Shown here: one piece after another, positions 56,841-64,000 of the stretch | Numbering within the stretch: the first letter of the stretch is position 1 | Layout: every line of letters begins with the position of its first letter | NCBI RefSeq assembly: GCF_946479755.1 | Contig: NZ_CAMLHC010000015.1 | Coordinates: forward strand, 124,001 to 188,000 | Direction of reading: 5' to 3' | Length of the DNA stretch: 64,000 nucleotides | DNA from: an uncultured Chitinophaga sp. | GTDB taxonomy: Bacteria; Bacteroidota; Bacteroidia; Chitinophagales; Chitinophagaceae | Position numbers and translations under genes: made by a program | The notes under the pieces: model-generated | What the model was told of the DNA's origin: nothing | The model's database searches: none | What the model saw: only the letters and a program-made list of their open reading frames with translations

Positions 56841-56949
56841 ATTTAGGGATTTTTTGATTTAGAAATTTAGAGATTTTTTTATTTGTTTATTTAAAGCGAC
56901 CTGAACATCCTCAAGATCAAAAAATCCGTAAATCCAAAAATCCCTAAAT
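56841..56949. repeat. A/T-rich intergenic inverted repeat
   Basis: ATTTAGGGATTTTTTGATTT at 56841 pairs imperfectly with 56929-56949 (TAAATCCAAAAATCCCTAAA and one more base). The left arm also includes a second copy, ATTTAGAGATTTTTTT. The unit is shared with 34345-34413 and, in part, 9155-9178. It fills the gap between the Ere-like gene and the small gene at 57005. Confidence 0.75.
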
Positions 56950-57004
56950 TATCATTATCTTAGTATAATTCCGCGTCGCAGCAACCAATAATCAATTTAA
57001 CCAT

Positions 57005-57322
57005 ATGACCACGTCCATACAGTTCGAGAACGTATCCGCTATTCTTGCAGAAAATCCAGGGGTATTCAGTCAACCCGCCGCAGATGAGCTGTCCCGTCTG
57101 ACTTACGGAGACACGGTTTGCCTGTTTTTTGTTTATGGTTTCAGTAGTACGTCCGGCCGCAAAGCGGAGCGGCTGATGGCAAGAGTCACGGCCGTGGAAG
57201 CCCACCAGTTCAAAGGTGTATTGCTCTCTCCTACCCGGCATATACAAAACATACAGCCGGGAGATGAAATTACTTTCTCCGGAGAGCATATCGCTGCGGT
57301 GCTGGCAGCGAGCCACTGTTAA
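57005..57322 (+). CDS. Small soluble protein of unknown function
   Basis: 105 aa. I recognise no family. It is predicted soluble, with beta-strand-like stretches TVCLFFVYGF and GDEITFSGEHIAA, which could belong to a small barrel. No signal peptide or membrane segment. It has its own terminator. Codon use and composition look like its neighbours, so I accept it as a gene. Confidence 0.6.
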   Translation: MTTSIQFENVSAILAENPGVFSQPAADELSRLTYGDTVCLFFVYGFSSTSGRKAERLMARVTAVEAHQFKGVLLSPTRHIQNIQPGDEITFSGEHIAAVLAASHC

Positions 57323-57349
57323 ACGTTTCCCCCCTTTATCTTTTTGCCT

Positions 57350-57385
57350 GGTACAGCAGCAGTCTATCTGCTGCTGTACCTTTTT
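57350..57385 (+). terminator. Terminator after the small gene at 57005
   Basis: Perfect 13-bp stem GGTACAGCAGCAG (57350-57362) with CTGCTGCTGTACC (57368-57380), then TTTTT. Confidence 0.95.
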
Positions 57386-57451
57386 ATACTTCGCCGCAAA
57401 CACCCCCTTAGAATGTCGGAATTACACAACATCCGTTATAACAATTGACAG

Positions 57452-57459
57452 TACTTTTG
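57452..57459 (+). promoter_or_regulatory. -7 element of the DoxX gene
   Basis: TACTTTTG matches TAnnTTTG. No clear TTTG is 19-21 nt upstream, so the promoter is only half supported. The start codon is 97 nt downstream, a long leader. Confidence 0.45.
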
Positions 57460-57555
57460 TATCAGTCAATCAGCGCAAGGTTTTCCGGAAACAGTGCGAT
57501 GACACCAACAAAAAGAATCACTATCTGTTAAAACCTAAACCAAAAACTTACACAC

Positions 57556-57945
57556 ATGGCAACGATAACTGCACCTTCCAAATCTGTCCGCATTACCGGC
57601 AAAGTCATCAGCATCCTGGTGATCCTCTTCGCCCTGTTCGATGCAATCATGAAAATCATCCGCAACAAATATTCCAACGAAGGCTCTGAAGCCCTCGGGT
57701 GGCCCATCTCACAGGTACCTTTCATTGGTTATGTACTGCTGATCGCCACCATACTTTACGCTATTCCGCGTACCGCCGTGCTGGGCGCTATTCTGATCAC
57801 CGCTTACCTGGGCGGCGCTGTAGCGATCATGCTGCGTGTAGGAGAACCTTTCTGGTTTCCCGTGCTCTTCGGCATCCTCACCTGGGCAGGACTGTATCTG
57901 CAGGACAACAGTGTCCGTAACCTGATACCGCTGCGGAAAGACTAA
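57556..57945 (+). CDS. DoxX-family membrane protein
   Basis: 129 aa, four transmembrane helices (ISILVILFALFDAIMKI, FIGYVLLIATILYAI, AVLGAILITAYLGGAVAI and a last one near 100-118). This is the DoxX/DoxD-like layout without extra domains. DoxX proteins have been linked to redox or respiratory functions in other bacteria, but no role is clear here. A terminator follows. Confidence 0.85.
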   Translation: MATITAPSKSVRITGKVISILVILFALFDAIMKIIRNKYSNEGSEALGWPISQVPFIGYVLLIATILYAIPRTAVLGAILITAYLGGAVAIMLRVGEPFWFPVLFGILTWAGLYLQDNSVRNLIPLRKD

Positions 57946-57965
57946 TACACACGAATGACAGGATC

Positions 57966-58007
57966 ATCCGGGGAAGCTGGCCAATAGCCTGTTCCCCGGA
58001 TTTTTTA
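57966..58007. terminator. Terminator of the DoxX gene
   Basis: ATCCGGGGAA (57966-57975) pairs perfectly with TTCCCCGGAT (57992-58001), then TTTTTT. It also lies just beyond the end of the convergent GNAT gene. Confidence 0.92.
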
Positions 58008-58009
58008 TT

Positions 58010-58477
58010 TCAGGATGCCTTGAACTCTTCCCCTGTAAAAAACTGCACAGGTTTAAGATGTACGTCCGGCCTGTAAACCTCCATGAGCAACGCAGCGTTG
58101 TTAGGTGCTGTAAAACCATAACTTCTGTACAACTCATGCGCGTCCAGCGTATTCAGCATTATCCGGCGCAACCTGCCCACCCAGTGCTGGTCCATCAGGA
58201 AACGCATCATACTTTTGGAAACGCCTCTGCCACGGTAAGCCGGTAATACAAATACGTCTGCCAGCCAGCCAAAAGTATGGTAGTCCGTAATAACGCGGGC
58301 AAACCCAATTTGCTGGTTATCCAGAAATGCCCCCATGCAATAGGAATTTTCCAGTGACGCTTTCACTAACTCAAAAGAGATTCCCTTTGCCCAGTAGGAA
58401 TCGTTCTGCAGAAACTGGTGGATGGCGGTAAGGTCCATGTTCTCCAAACCTGTCTTAATCTCCAATTGATTGATCAT
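58010..58477 (-). CDS. GNAT-family N-acetyltransferase
   Basis: 155 aa. Motif A is present: DVFVLPAYRGRGVSKSMMRF, followed by MLNTLDAHELYRSYGF. It is a single GNAT domain with no recognised acceptor. It reads divergently from the second MocR gene and shares its control region, so it is a candidate target of that regulator. Confidence 0.9.
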   Translation of the reverse strand: MINQLEIKTGLENMDLTAIHQFLQNDSYWAKGISFELVKASLENSYCMGAFLDNQQIGFARVITDYHTFGWLADVFVLPAYRGRGVSKSMMRFLMDQHWVGRLRRIMLNTLDAHELYRSYGFTAPNNAALLMEVYRPDVHLKPVQFFTGEEFKAS

Positions 58478-58515
58478 CTGAAAAAATTTTCAGCAAAAAT
58501 GGAGAAAATCAGCAT

Positions 58516-58558
58516 ATGGATACAGTTACAATTTTTGTATTTTTGATGGATACAGTTA
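58516..58558 (+). promoter_or_regulatory. 13-bp direct repeats at the second MocR promoter
   Basis: ATGGATACAGTTA occurs twice, at 58516-58528 and 58546-58558, 30 bp apart (about three helical turns). TATTTTTG (58538-58545), a good -7 element, lies between them. This fits a MocR autoregulatory operator. Confidence 0.72.
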
Positions 58559-58570
58559 AAACCCGGGACC

Positions 58571-59983
58571 ATGAAGAAGGATTTTCTATACAGCCAGATC
58601 GCGCAGAACATCGCACAGCTAATCCGCAACGGGGTATTAAAGCCGGGAGACAAGCTGCCCTCCATCCGTACCATCTGCCAGGAACAGGGCATCAGTATGA
58701 ATACGGCCAAACGGATTTATCTTGAACTGGAGAGCAAAGCACTGGTCACTTCGCGGCCGCAGTCCGGCTATTTTGTCACGGAGAACGCGTACCGGCAGCT
58801 TCCTTTGCCCGCAGCCAGCAACCCTTCTGAGAAAGACAGCCGTTCCATACCGGACCAGCTGATCAGCAAAATATACGGAGGACCAATGCGCAAAGGCATC
58901 ACATTGCTGTCCATCGGCGTACCCGCGCCTGACCTGTTGCCGGTCGCCAAACTCAACAAGTGCCTCCTGAAAGCGTCGCGTGAACTAAAAGACAGCAGCA
59001 TCGGTTATGAACCGTTGGCTGGCAGTGAGCGGCTGCGGCAGGTCATAGCGAAACGCAGTTTTATGTGGGGCGGCCGGCTGTCGGCCGACGACATCGTTAC
59101 CACCAACGGTGGACTGAATGCCATCAGCCTCTGTATGCAGGCGCTCACCAAAAGCGGCGATACCATCGCCACAGAAAGTCCGCTGTTCTCCGGTATCCTG
59201 CAACTGGCGCAAAGCCTGGGGCTACGGGTGTTGGAGCTCCCTACGCATCCCCAAACGGGCGTGGATATAAAAGCATTGAAGTCCGTCGTCAAAAATATAA
59301 ACCTGTGCCTGCTGGTATCCAATTTCAGCACACCGCTGGGCTGCTGTATGCCGGATGAACATAAAAGGGAAGTGGTACAACTGCTGGAACAGCACAACGT
59401 TCCGCTGATAGAAGATGACCTCTACAGCGATTTGTATTTTGGTCCTTCCCGGCCGGTCTCCTGTAAGACGTTCGACAAAACCGGCAACGTATTATGGTGC
59501 GGTTCGGTTTCCAAAACGCTGGCGCCGGGATACCGCGTTGGATGGGTAGCGCCGGGCCGTTACAAAGAACAGGTGCTCCGGCTGAAATATGTACATATGC
59601 TGGCCAATCCCACGCTGCCACAGGAAGCCATCGCCCTGTTCCTGGAAAGTGGTGGCTATGATCTGCATCTGCGTAAGCTAAGGGATACGCTCTGTACTAA
59701 CTATCTCCACTATACGAATACCATTGCCGCTCATTTTCCCGAAGGCACACGGACATCGAGGCCACAGGGCGGACTGTCGCTCTGGGTGGAGCTCAATAAG
59801 GGAATAGATACCGTGGAGCTGTACGAACAAGCTATCCGGCAAAAAATCAGTATTGCGCCGGGACGGATGTTTACCCTGCAGCCACAGTTTGACAATTGTC
59901 TGCGGTTATCCTTTGGTCTGCCATGGTCAGAACAGCTGCAGCGGAAGCTGCAACAGCTGGGCAGGATCGCGTGTAACTTATAG
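58571..59983 (+). CDS. MocR/GntR-family regulator with aminotransferase-like domain
   Basis: 470 aa. The GntR helix-turn-helix (about 10-70; LPSIRTICQEQGISMNTAKR) is joined to a type-I aminotransferase domain with CGSVSKTLAPGYRVGWVA, whose Lys binds PLP. Length and layout match the first MocR protein at 53454. Its ATG lies 12 nt after the second direct repeat. Targets may include the divergent GNAT gene. Confidence 0.92.
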   Translation: MKKDFLYSQIAQNIAQLIRNGVLKPGDKLPSIRTICQEQGISMNTAKRIYLELESKALVTSRPQSGYFVTENAYRQLPLPAASNPSEKDSRSIPDQLISKIYGGPMRKGITLLSIGVPAPDLLPVAKLNKCLLKASRELKDSSIGYEPLAGSERLRQVIAKRSFMWGGRLSADDIVTTNGGLNAISLCMQALTKSGDTIATESPLFSGILQLAQSLGLRVLELPTHPQTGVDIKALKSVVKNINLCLLVSNFSTPLGCCMPDEHKREVVQLLEQHNVPLIEDDLYSDLYFGPSRPVSCKTFDKTGNVLWCGSVSKTLAPGYRVGWVAPGRYKEQVLRLKYVHMLANPTLPQEAIALFLESGGYDLHLRKLRDTLCTNYLHYTNTIAAHFPEGTRTSRPQGGLSLWVELNKGIDTVELYEQAIRQKISIAPGRMFTLQPQFDNCLRLSFGLPWSEQLQRKLQQLGRIACNL

Positions 59984-60631
59984 TTCTTTGAACTGGTAAC
60001 GTTCCTCCATCTCTAAAAAGGCTTCTTCAGTACGGCTACAGGCAAACAATGTTTCGCCGACACCCCCTTCCTTATCCGGGAAGTACCATACCAGCGTGTC
60101 CCGGTGCCAGTAGATGATAAGGTTACCCGGTTGATTGACAACCGCCTCCCACTGCTGCGCGTCTTTCAATACCGCAGCGATATCTTCATCATCGATGCCG
60201 GAGTAGAGACCGGCCATCCACTCGTAGCCGCCCTGTGCAAACTGGTAGTACAGCGTCATTTCGAGGAAAGCAGTCAAAGCATCGTCTTCTGCGTACCATT
60301 GATCATCCGGGTGCGGGCATTGGTATACCACCGCCTGATCGTTGCCCGTTTCATTTAAAGCAAGGCCCCATACACATGCGCCCTGGTTTTCTTCCAGGAA
60401 AACCAGCTTGTCATTTTCTATAAAGAGTTCTTCCAGCGGTGCAAAATGCTGGAAGCAATCCATCACGGTTTCTTCCTTTCCTGCACATTGATAGAAGGCT
60501 TTTAACACCGGCGCCAGCTGAACACCCAGTTTTTGTTCTACGGCTGTTATTTCCGCGGCGGTGACGCCGTCTTTCGGCTCCATACGCCTGCCCAGCAGTC
60601 TTTCTACAATAAACCTGATCTTGTTTTCCAT
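59978..60631 (-). CDS. SMI1/KNR4-family (SUKH) protein
   Basis: 217 aa. An early EITAVEQKLGVQLAPVLKAF segment and a later AVVYQCPHPDDQWYAEDDAL fit the SUKH/SMI1-KNR4 fold. Bacterial members often act as immunity proteins to polymorphic toxins, but no toxin gene is adjacent, and others have housekeeping roles. Its stop overlaps the convergent MocR stop by 6 nt. Confidence 0.8.
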   Translation of the reverse strand: MENKIRFIVERLLGRRMEPKDGVTAAEITAVEQKLGVQLAPVLKAFYQCAGKEETVMDCFQHFAPLEELFIENDKLVFLEENQGACVWGLALNETGNDQAVVYQCPHPDDQWYAEDDALTAFLEMTLYYQFAQGGYEWMAGLYSGIDDEDIAAVLKDAQQWEAVVNQPGNLIIYWHRDTLVWYFPDKEGGVGETLFACSRTEEAFLEMEERYQFKEL

Positions 60632-60760
60632 GGCTGCAAAAAAGAGAGAAAAACGGACAGAAAAAAATGTTTTTGCCCGACAGCCCGGTCATGCGCGGGT
60701 TTGCTCCTGATTTGGGCGACTGGCCAAAAGCAGTTAACTTACCATGTATAAAACATCGCC

Positions 60761-61447
60761 ATGAACGAACTCCGGCAACTGAAAGTGATTGTTACCGGTG
60801 CCAGCGGTATGGTGGGTGAAGGAGTGCTTCATGAATGCCTGCATCACCCGCAGGTGGAGCGCGTGCTGATCATCAGCCGCAAACCCTGCGGTATCAGCCA
60901 TCCCAAATTAACAGAACTGATCCACCACGATTTCCTGGAGCTGTCGCCCATTGCTGCGCAGCTGCGGGGGTATGACGCCTGTTATTTCTGTCTTGGCGTC
61001 TCGTCGCTGGGTGTCAGCCAGGAAGCTTATTATCATCTTACCTACACCCTTACCATGCGGGTGGCCGGCGTGCTGAGCGAGCAGAACAGCGATATGATTT
61101 TCTGTTATGTGTCCGGCGCAGGGACCGACAACACTGAAAAAGGACCGCGTGCCTGGGCACGTATCAAGGGCAAAACCGAAAACGACCTGATGAAACTGCC
61201 GTTCGGGAAGGTGTATGCCTTCCGGCCAGGGTTTATCAGGCCTACCAAAGGATTAAAAAATACCCATACCTTCTACCGGTTCATCAACTGGCTGTACCCT
61301 GTGGGCCGTATGATCCGTCCCAATTACTTCTGTACGCTGCGCGAGCTGGGGCGGGCCATGGTGCATATCACGCTGCAGGGTTATCCCCGGCAAATCATCA
61401 GCGGTAAAGATATCATCCGGCTGGCCAGAGGCGACGCCCCTTTATAA
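60761..61447 (+). CDS. NAD(P)-binding Rossmann protein (HTATIP2/YbjT-like)
   Basis: 228 aa. It starts with the dinucleotide loop VIVTGASGMVGEGVLHE, followed by short-chain-like strands and CYVSGAGTDNTEKGPRAWA. It belongs to the atypical SDR group of NAD(P)-binding epimerase-like proteins. The substrate is unknown. It lies 30 nt before the Crp gene on the same strand. Confidence 0.85.
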   Translation: MNELRQLKVIVTGASGMVGEGVLHECLHHPQVERVLIISRKPCGISHPKLTELIHHDFLELSPIAAQLRGYDACYFCLGVSSLGVSQEAYYHLTYTLTMRVAGVLSEQNSDMIFCYVSGAGTDNTEKGPRAWARIKGKTENDLMKLPFGKVYAFRPGFIRPTKGLKNTHTFYRFINWLYPVGRMIRPNYFCTLRELGRAMVHITLQGYPRQIISGKDIIRLARGDAPL

Positions 61448-61464
61448 TTCCCGCAATTTTCCTT

Positions 61465-61472
61465 TAATTTTG
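61465..61472 (+). promoter_or_regulatory. -7 element close to the Crp gene start codon
   Basis: TAATTTTG (61465-61472), with TTTA (61441-61444) 20 nt upstream. The ATG of the Crp gene begins only 5 nt after it, so the mRNA may have little or no leader. Confidence 0.5.
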
Positions 61473-61477
61473 CGCTC

Positions 61478-62089
61478 ATGACAACTCATGAGCTCCCTCC
61501 TATATATCAGCGGCTGATGAAAAAATATCCGGTGGTGACCCCGGAAGAATGGCAGCTGCTGGACAGTATCGCCGTAGTAAAACATATCCGTAAAGGAGAA
61601 TCTTTTCTGCGCTATGGTAAAGTTGCCCGCTATTCCGCTTTTGTGCTCTCGGGCATGTTCAAATTCTCTATCCTCGACGACGAAGGCAATGAGAAGATAG
61701 TCCGCTTTGGTTTTGCAGACGATTTCCTGGCCAACTGCGAGAGCTATAATAAAAAGGCACCGTCGGCCGTCAGCATTACCGCCATGGAAGACGCCGTGAT
61801 TTTACGGATCAATATTAAAAAATTACAGCCCCTGTACGACCTTCATATGAACCTGCTGCATGTGAACCTGCAGTTGTTCCAGGAGATGTCGGAACAGCAG
61901 TCAGAACATCAGTATATCCTGTCCCTTAAAACACCGTTGCAACGGTACCGGTTCCTGCTGGAAAGGCGCCCCGCCATTATCCAAAAAATTTCCCTGACCA
62001 ATATTGCCCGTTATCTCTACACCAGCCGGGAAGCCTTGAGCAGAGCGCGTTTATACCTGCTGGACCAGTCCCGCAACTTTTGTGATTGA
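61478..62089 (+). CDS. Crp/Fnr-family transcriptional regulator
   Basis: 203 aa. A cyclic-nucleotide-binding-like beta domain (about 25-130; GKVARYSAFVLSGMFKFSIL) and a C-terminal helix-turn-helix (about 160-195; KISLTNIARYLYTSREALSR). No Fnr-type Cys cluster. The usual cAMP phosphate-binding Arg cannot be assigned, so the ligand is unknown. M14 is an alternative start. It lies just before an alpha/beta hydrolase gene. Confidence 0.9.
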   Translation: MTTHELPPIYQRLMKKYPVVTPEEWQLLDSIAVVKHIRKGESFLRYGKVARYSAFVLSGMFKFSILDDEGNEKIVRFGFADDFLANCESYNKKAPSAVSITAMEDAVILRINIKKLQPLYDLHMNLLHVNLQLFQEMSEQQSEHQYILSLKTPLQRYRFLLERRPAIIQKISLTNIARYLYTSREALSRARLYLLDQSRNFCD

Positions 62090-62140
62090 GATCACGGACG
62101 TAAAAAAAACGAACCGCTAGTTTTGCTTTAAAAAAGATAT

Positions 62141-62839
62141 ATGAAGCAAAGCATGATTTTATTACACGGACTTTTCGGCGGGCTTAGCAACTGGGAAGGT
62201 GTTATACAGCATTTTGAATCACGCTATGACATTCACATTCCGTTACTTCCTATTTTCGATTACCATCTTCAGGACAATCTTGAATACCTCGTCCGTTTCC
62301 TGGAACAGTACGTGCAGCAGCATGGGCTGGAAAATTCCGTTATCATCGGCAATTCCCTCGGCGGCCATGTGGCAATCCTCTTTACTCACCGCCATCCGGA
62401 TAAAGTGTCCCGGCTGGTGCTGACCGGCAGCTCCGGCCTGCATGAAAACAATAACCTGGGCAGTTATCCCAAACGGGGTAATTTTGAATACATCCGCGAG
62501 CGGGTGGCTTATACCTTTTATGACCCGGCTATTGCTACCGACGCGCTGGTCAATGAAGTATTCCAGACCACGCAGAACAGGATAAAATGCCTGCGTATTG
62601 TACAAACTGCCAAATCAGCGCAACGTAATTATGTGGCGCCTATTCTACCGGAGATACTCACACCCACCCTGCTGATCTGGGGAGAGGAAGACCGTATTGC
62701 TCCGCCTGACGTGGCCCGTGAATTTCATCAGCTGCTCCCTCATGCCACGCTGGAGATGCTACCCGCCTGCGGTCATGCCCCGATGATGGAGCGCCCGGAG
62801 GAATTTAATCGCATACTGGAAGACTTTCTGGGAAAGTAA
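62141..62839 (+). CDS. Alpha/beta hydrolase
   Basis: 232 aa. The oxyanion segment LLHGLFGG and nucleophile elbow GNSLGG (Ser) are followed by the acid in WGEEDRIAPPD and the catalytic His in ACGHAPMMERPEEFN. A typical Ser-His-Asp lipase/esterase-like enzyme of unknown substrate. Cytosolic. It follows the Crp gene at 51 nt. Confidence 0.9.
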   Translation: MKQSMILLHGLFGGLSNWEGVIQHFESRYDIHIPLLPIFDYHLQDNLEYLVRFLEQYVQQHGLENSVIIGNSLGGHVAILFTHRHPDKVSRLVLTGSSGLHENNNLGSYPKRGNFEYIRERVAYTFYDPAIATDALVNEVFQTTQNRIKCLRIVQTAKSAQRNYVAPILPEILTPTLLIWGEEDRIAPPDVAREFHQLLPHATLEMLPACGHAPMMERPEEFNRILEDFLGK

Positions 62840-62927
62840 TTCAAACGTTTGCATAATGAACCGGTTTTTCTTACATTAGAGCATTCATCAACCAATCTCG
62901 CTTCTTTAGGGAGGATGTTCAACGCGT

Positions 62928-63503
62928 ATGAAAGAGCTGGGGGATTCCGTATTACTCGACAAACTAAAACAGAACGATGAAGCTGCCTTTACCGAGTTGT
63001 ATAACCGGTACTGGGGCAAGATGTACGTCATTGCGCTCAACCGGCTGAACAATCCGGCGGAAGCGGAAGAAGCCGTACAGGAAGTCTTTTATAATATCTG
63101 GAAGCGAAGGGCTGAGATTTCTGTCACCCTTTCGCTTCCGGCTTACCTGGCCACTGCGGTGAAGTACGAAGTACTGAACACGCTGGCACGCCAGAAGCGT
63201 TTCCTCCGGTATGAAAAATACACCGTCTACACCGGGGCGGCCGCCGATGAATCGGCCGGCGAGCAGCTACAGGTGGCGGATATGCAACGGCAGCTGCAAC
63301 AGACCATCAGGGCCCTGCCGGAACAATGCCGGCTGGTGTACCGCCTGAGCCGCGAAGGCGGTTACTCCCGCAAAGAGATCGCCACCACCCTCGATATTTC
63401 AGAAAAAACCGTCGCCAACCATCTTACCCGGGCGTTAAAAAGCCTCCGGGGCACCTTCACAGAGATTTTCAGAATACTTATAATTTTTTTGCTGACCCGC
63501 TAG
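62928..63503 (+). CDS. ECF-family RNA polymerase sigma factor
   Basis: 191 aa, the Bacteroidota FecI-like type. Region 2 reads AFTELYNRYWGKMYVIALNR and region 4 GYSRKEIATTLDISEKTVANHLTRALK. It pairs with the FecR gene 42 nt downstream. In this group the pair turns on a TonB-dependent transporter gene, usually a SusC-type one that lies further on and here would be beyond the window. Confidence 0.95.
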   Translation: MKELGDSVLLDKLKQNDEAAFTELYNRYWGKMYVIALNRLNNPAEAEEAVQEVFYNIWKRRAEISVTLSLPAYLATAVKYEVLNTLARQKRFLRYEKYTVYTGAAADESAGEQLQVADMQRQLQQTIRALPEQCRLVYRLSREGGYSRKEIATTLDISEKTVANHLTRALKSLRGTFTEIFRILIIFLLTR

Positions 63504-63545
63504 GACATCTTTCTTTCTTATTTGTCATTATAGATAAATCCACCA

Positions 63546-64000
63546 ATGCAACATCCACCACCAAGGATCCGTGAGTTGGCGCAGAAATGGCTGCAAGGCA
63601 ACATTTCCGCAGCGGAACTTGCCGAATTCAACGACTGGTACAACCAGTTCGATGATGAAAAACTGATACTACCGGCAGACAGTGATACACCGGCCGTTAT
63701 ACGGGAACGCATCCTGCAGCAGCTTACAGCGCGGATACAGGATGAGCAGCCCCTGACAACGCCTGCGCCTAAACGCAGCAGATGGTATGCTGTGGCCGCA
63801 GCTGCCTGCCTTGGCGGCCTTGTAATAGTGGCAGGACAGCATTACCGCTGGTGGTCGTCCGCTCCTGTTATCCACCAGGTGAACAGCGGCATGGCCATGC
63901 AGAAAGTCATCCTGCCCGACAGCAGCATCGTATGGCTGAAGCCCGACAGTCACCTGCAATACCCGGAACACTTCGGGCAGGACATGCGACGGGTACAGCT
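63546..64000 (+). CDS. FecR-family anti-sigma factor, partial
   Basis: The first 151 codons are in the window; the gene runs off the right edge. From ATG 63546 it reads an N-terminal cytoplasmic DUF4880-like part (LAEFNDWYNQFDD), one transmembrane helix near 87-105 (AVAAAACLGGLVIVAG), then the FecR periplasmic start VIHQVNSGMAMQKVILPDSS. Its job is to hold the upstream sigma factor until a TonB-linked transporter signals. No stop is seen. Confidence 0.88.
   Translation, partial: MQHPPPRIRELAQKWLQGNISAAELAEFNDWYNQFDDEKLILPADSDTPAVIRERILQQLTARIQDEQPLTTPAPKRSRWYAVAAAACLGGLVIVAGQHYRWWSSAPVIHQVNSGMAMQKVILPDSSIVWLKPDSHLQYPEHFGQDMRRVQ

Noticed and set aside
59978..60631. Toxin-immunity pair with the SMI1/KNR4 protein
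   Set aside because: No polymorphic toxin or Rhs-like gene is adjacent, so an immunity role is not supported.

Overview
The window looks like chromosome from a member of the Bacteroidota, most probably a Chitinophaga-like organism. The evidence is a SusC/SusD pair, an ECF sigma factor followed by FecR, promoters of the Bacteroidota type (TTTG, then about 19-21 nt, then TAnnTTTG), few strong Shine-Dalgarno sequences, and moderately GC-rich genes separated by A/T-rich gaps. I saw no rRNA, tRNA, CRISPR array, transposase, integrase or prophage. The assignment rests on gene content, not on a database comparison.

Region by region. 1-5170 (minus): an RNA-repair operon, Hen1, RlaP and Pnkp, with translationally coupled overlaps, followed 30 nt later by the start of an MDR oxidoreductase cut by the window edge. 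5250-11431: metY under a palindrome-covered promoter, an AsmA-like protein, lepA and an acyl-CoA-binding protein. 11487-17358: an M1 peptidase, small lipoproteins, an actin-like ATPase whose N-terminal phosphate-1 hairpin lies at its C terminus, a bactofilin, and a lone receiver protein. 17355-24716: an LCM-like methyltransferase, an Lrp regulator, a TetR regulator with an alpha/beta hydrolase under matching operators, a THUMP RNA methyltransferase, methionine aminopeptidase, and a compact PARG-NADAR-KptA operon for ADP-ribose and 2'-phosphate chemistry.

24985-33868: a cytochrome c-containing lipoprotein, an ohr/PfpI/ohrR peroxide operon, MarR and GNAT genes, an MlaE-MlaF-MlaD (MCE) lipid transport operon and a YiiX-like hydrolase. 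33948-47441: a glycerol and glycerophosphodiester locus, with GlpR-like repressor and YhcH on one strand and glpD-glpK-glpF-glpQ-susC-susD-pafA on the other. This layout suggests outer-membrane uptake of phosphorylated glycerol compounds, hydrolysis and glycerol-3-phosphate oxidation. 47540-54863: a HEAT-like protein, a hybrid histidine kinase, an orphan ABC ATPase, a GlxA-like regulator, a VOC protein and a MocR regulator. 54946-64000: acetyltransferases, an erythromycin-esterase-like protein, DoxX, a second MocR regulator, SMI1/KNR4, a Crp regulator, a hydrolase, and an ECF sigma/FecR pair cut by the right edge.

The most interesting items are the PARG-NADAR-KptA operon, the apparently circularly permuted actin-like protein beside bactofilin, the RNA-repair operon, the glp-SusCD-PafA arrangement, long direct repeats about 30 bp apart at both MocR promoters, and a small family of A/T-rich intergenic inverted repeats.
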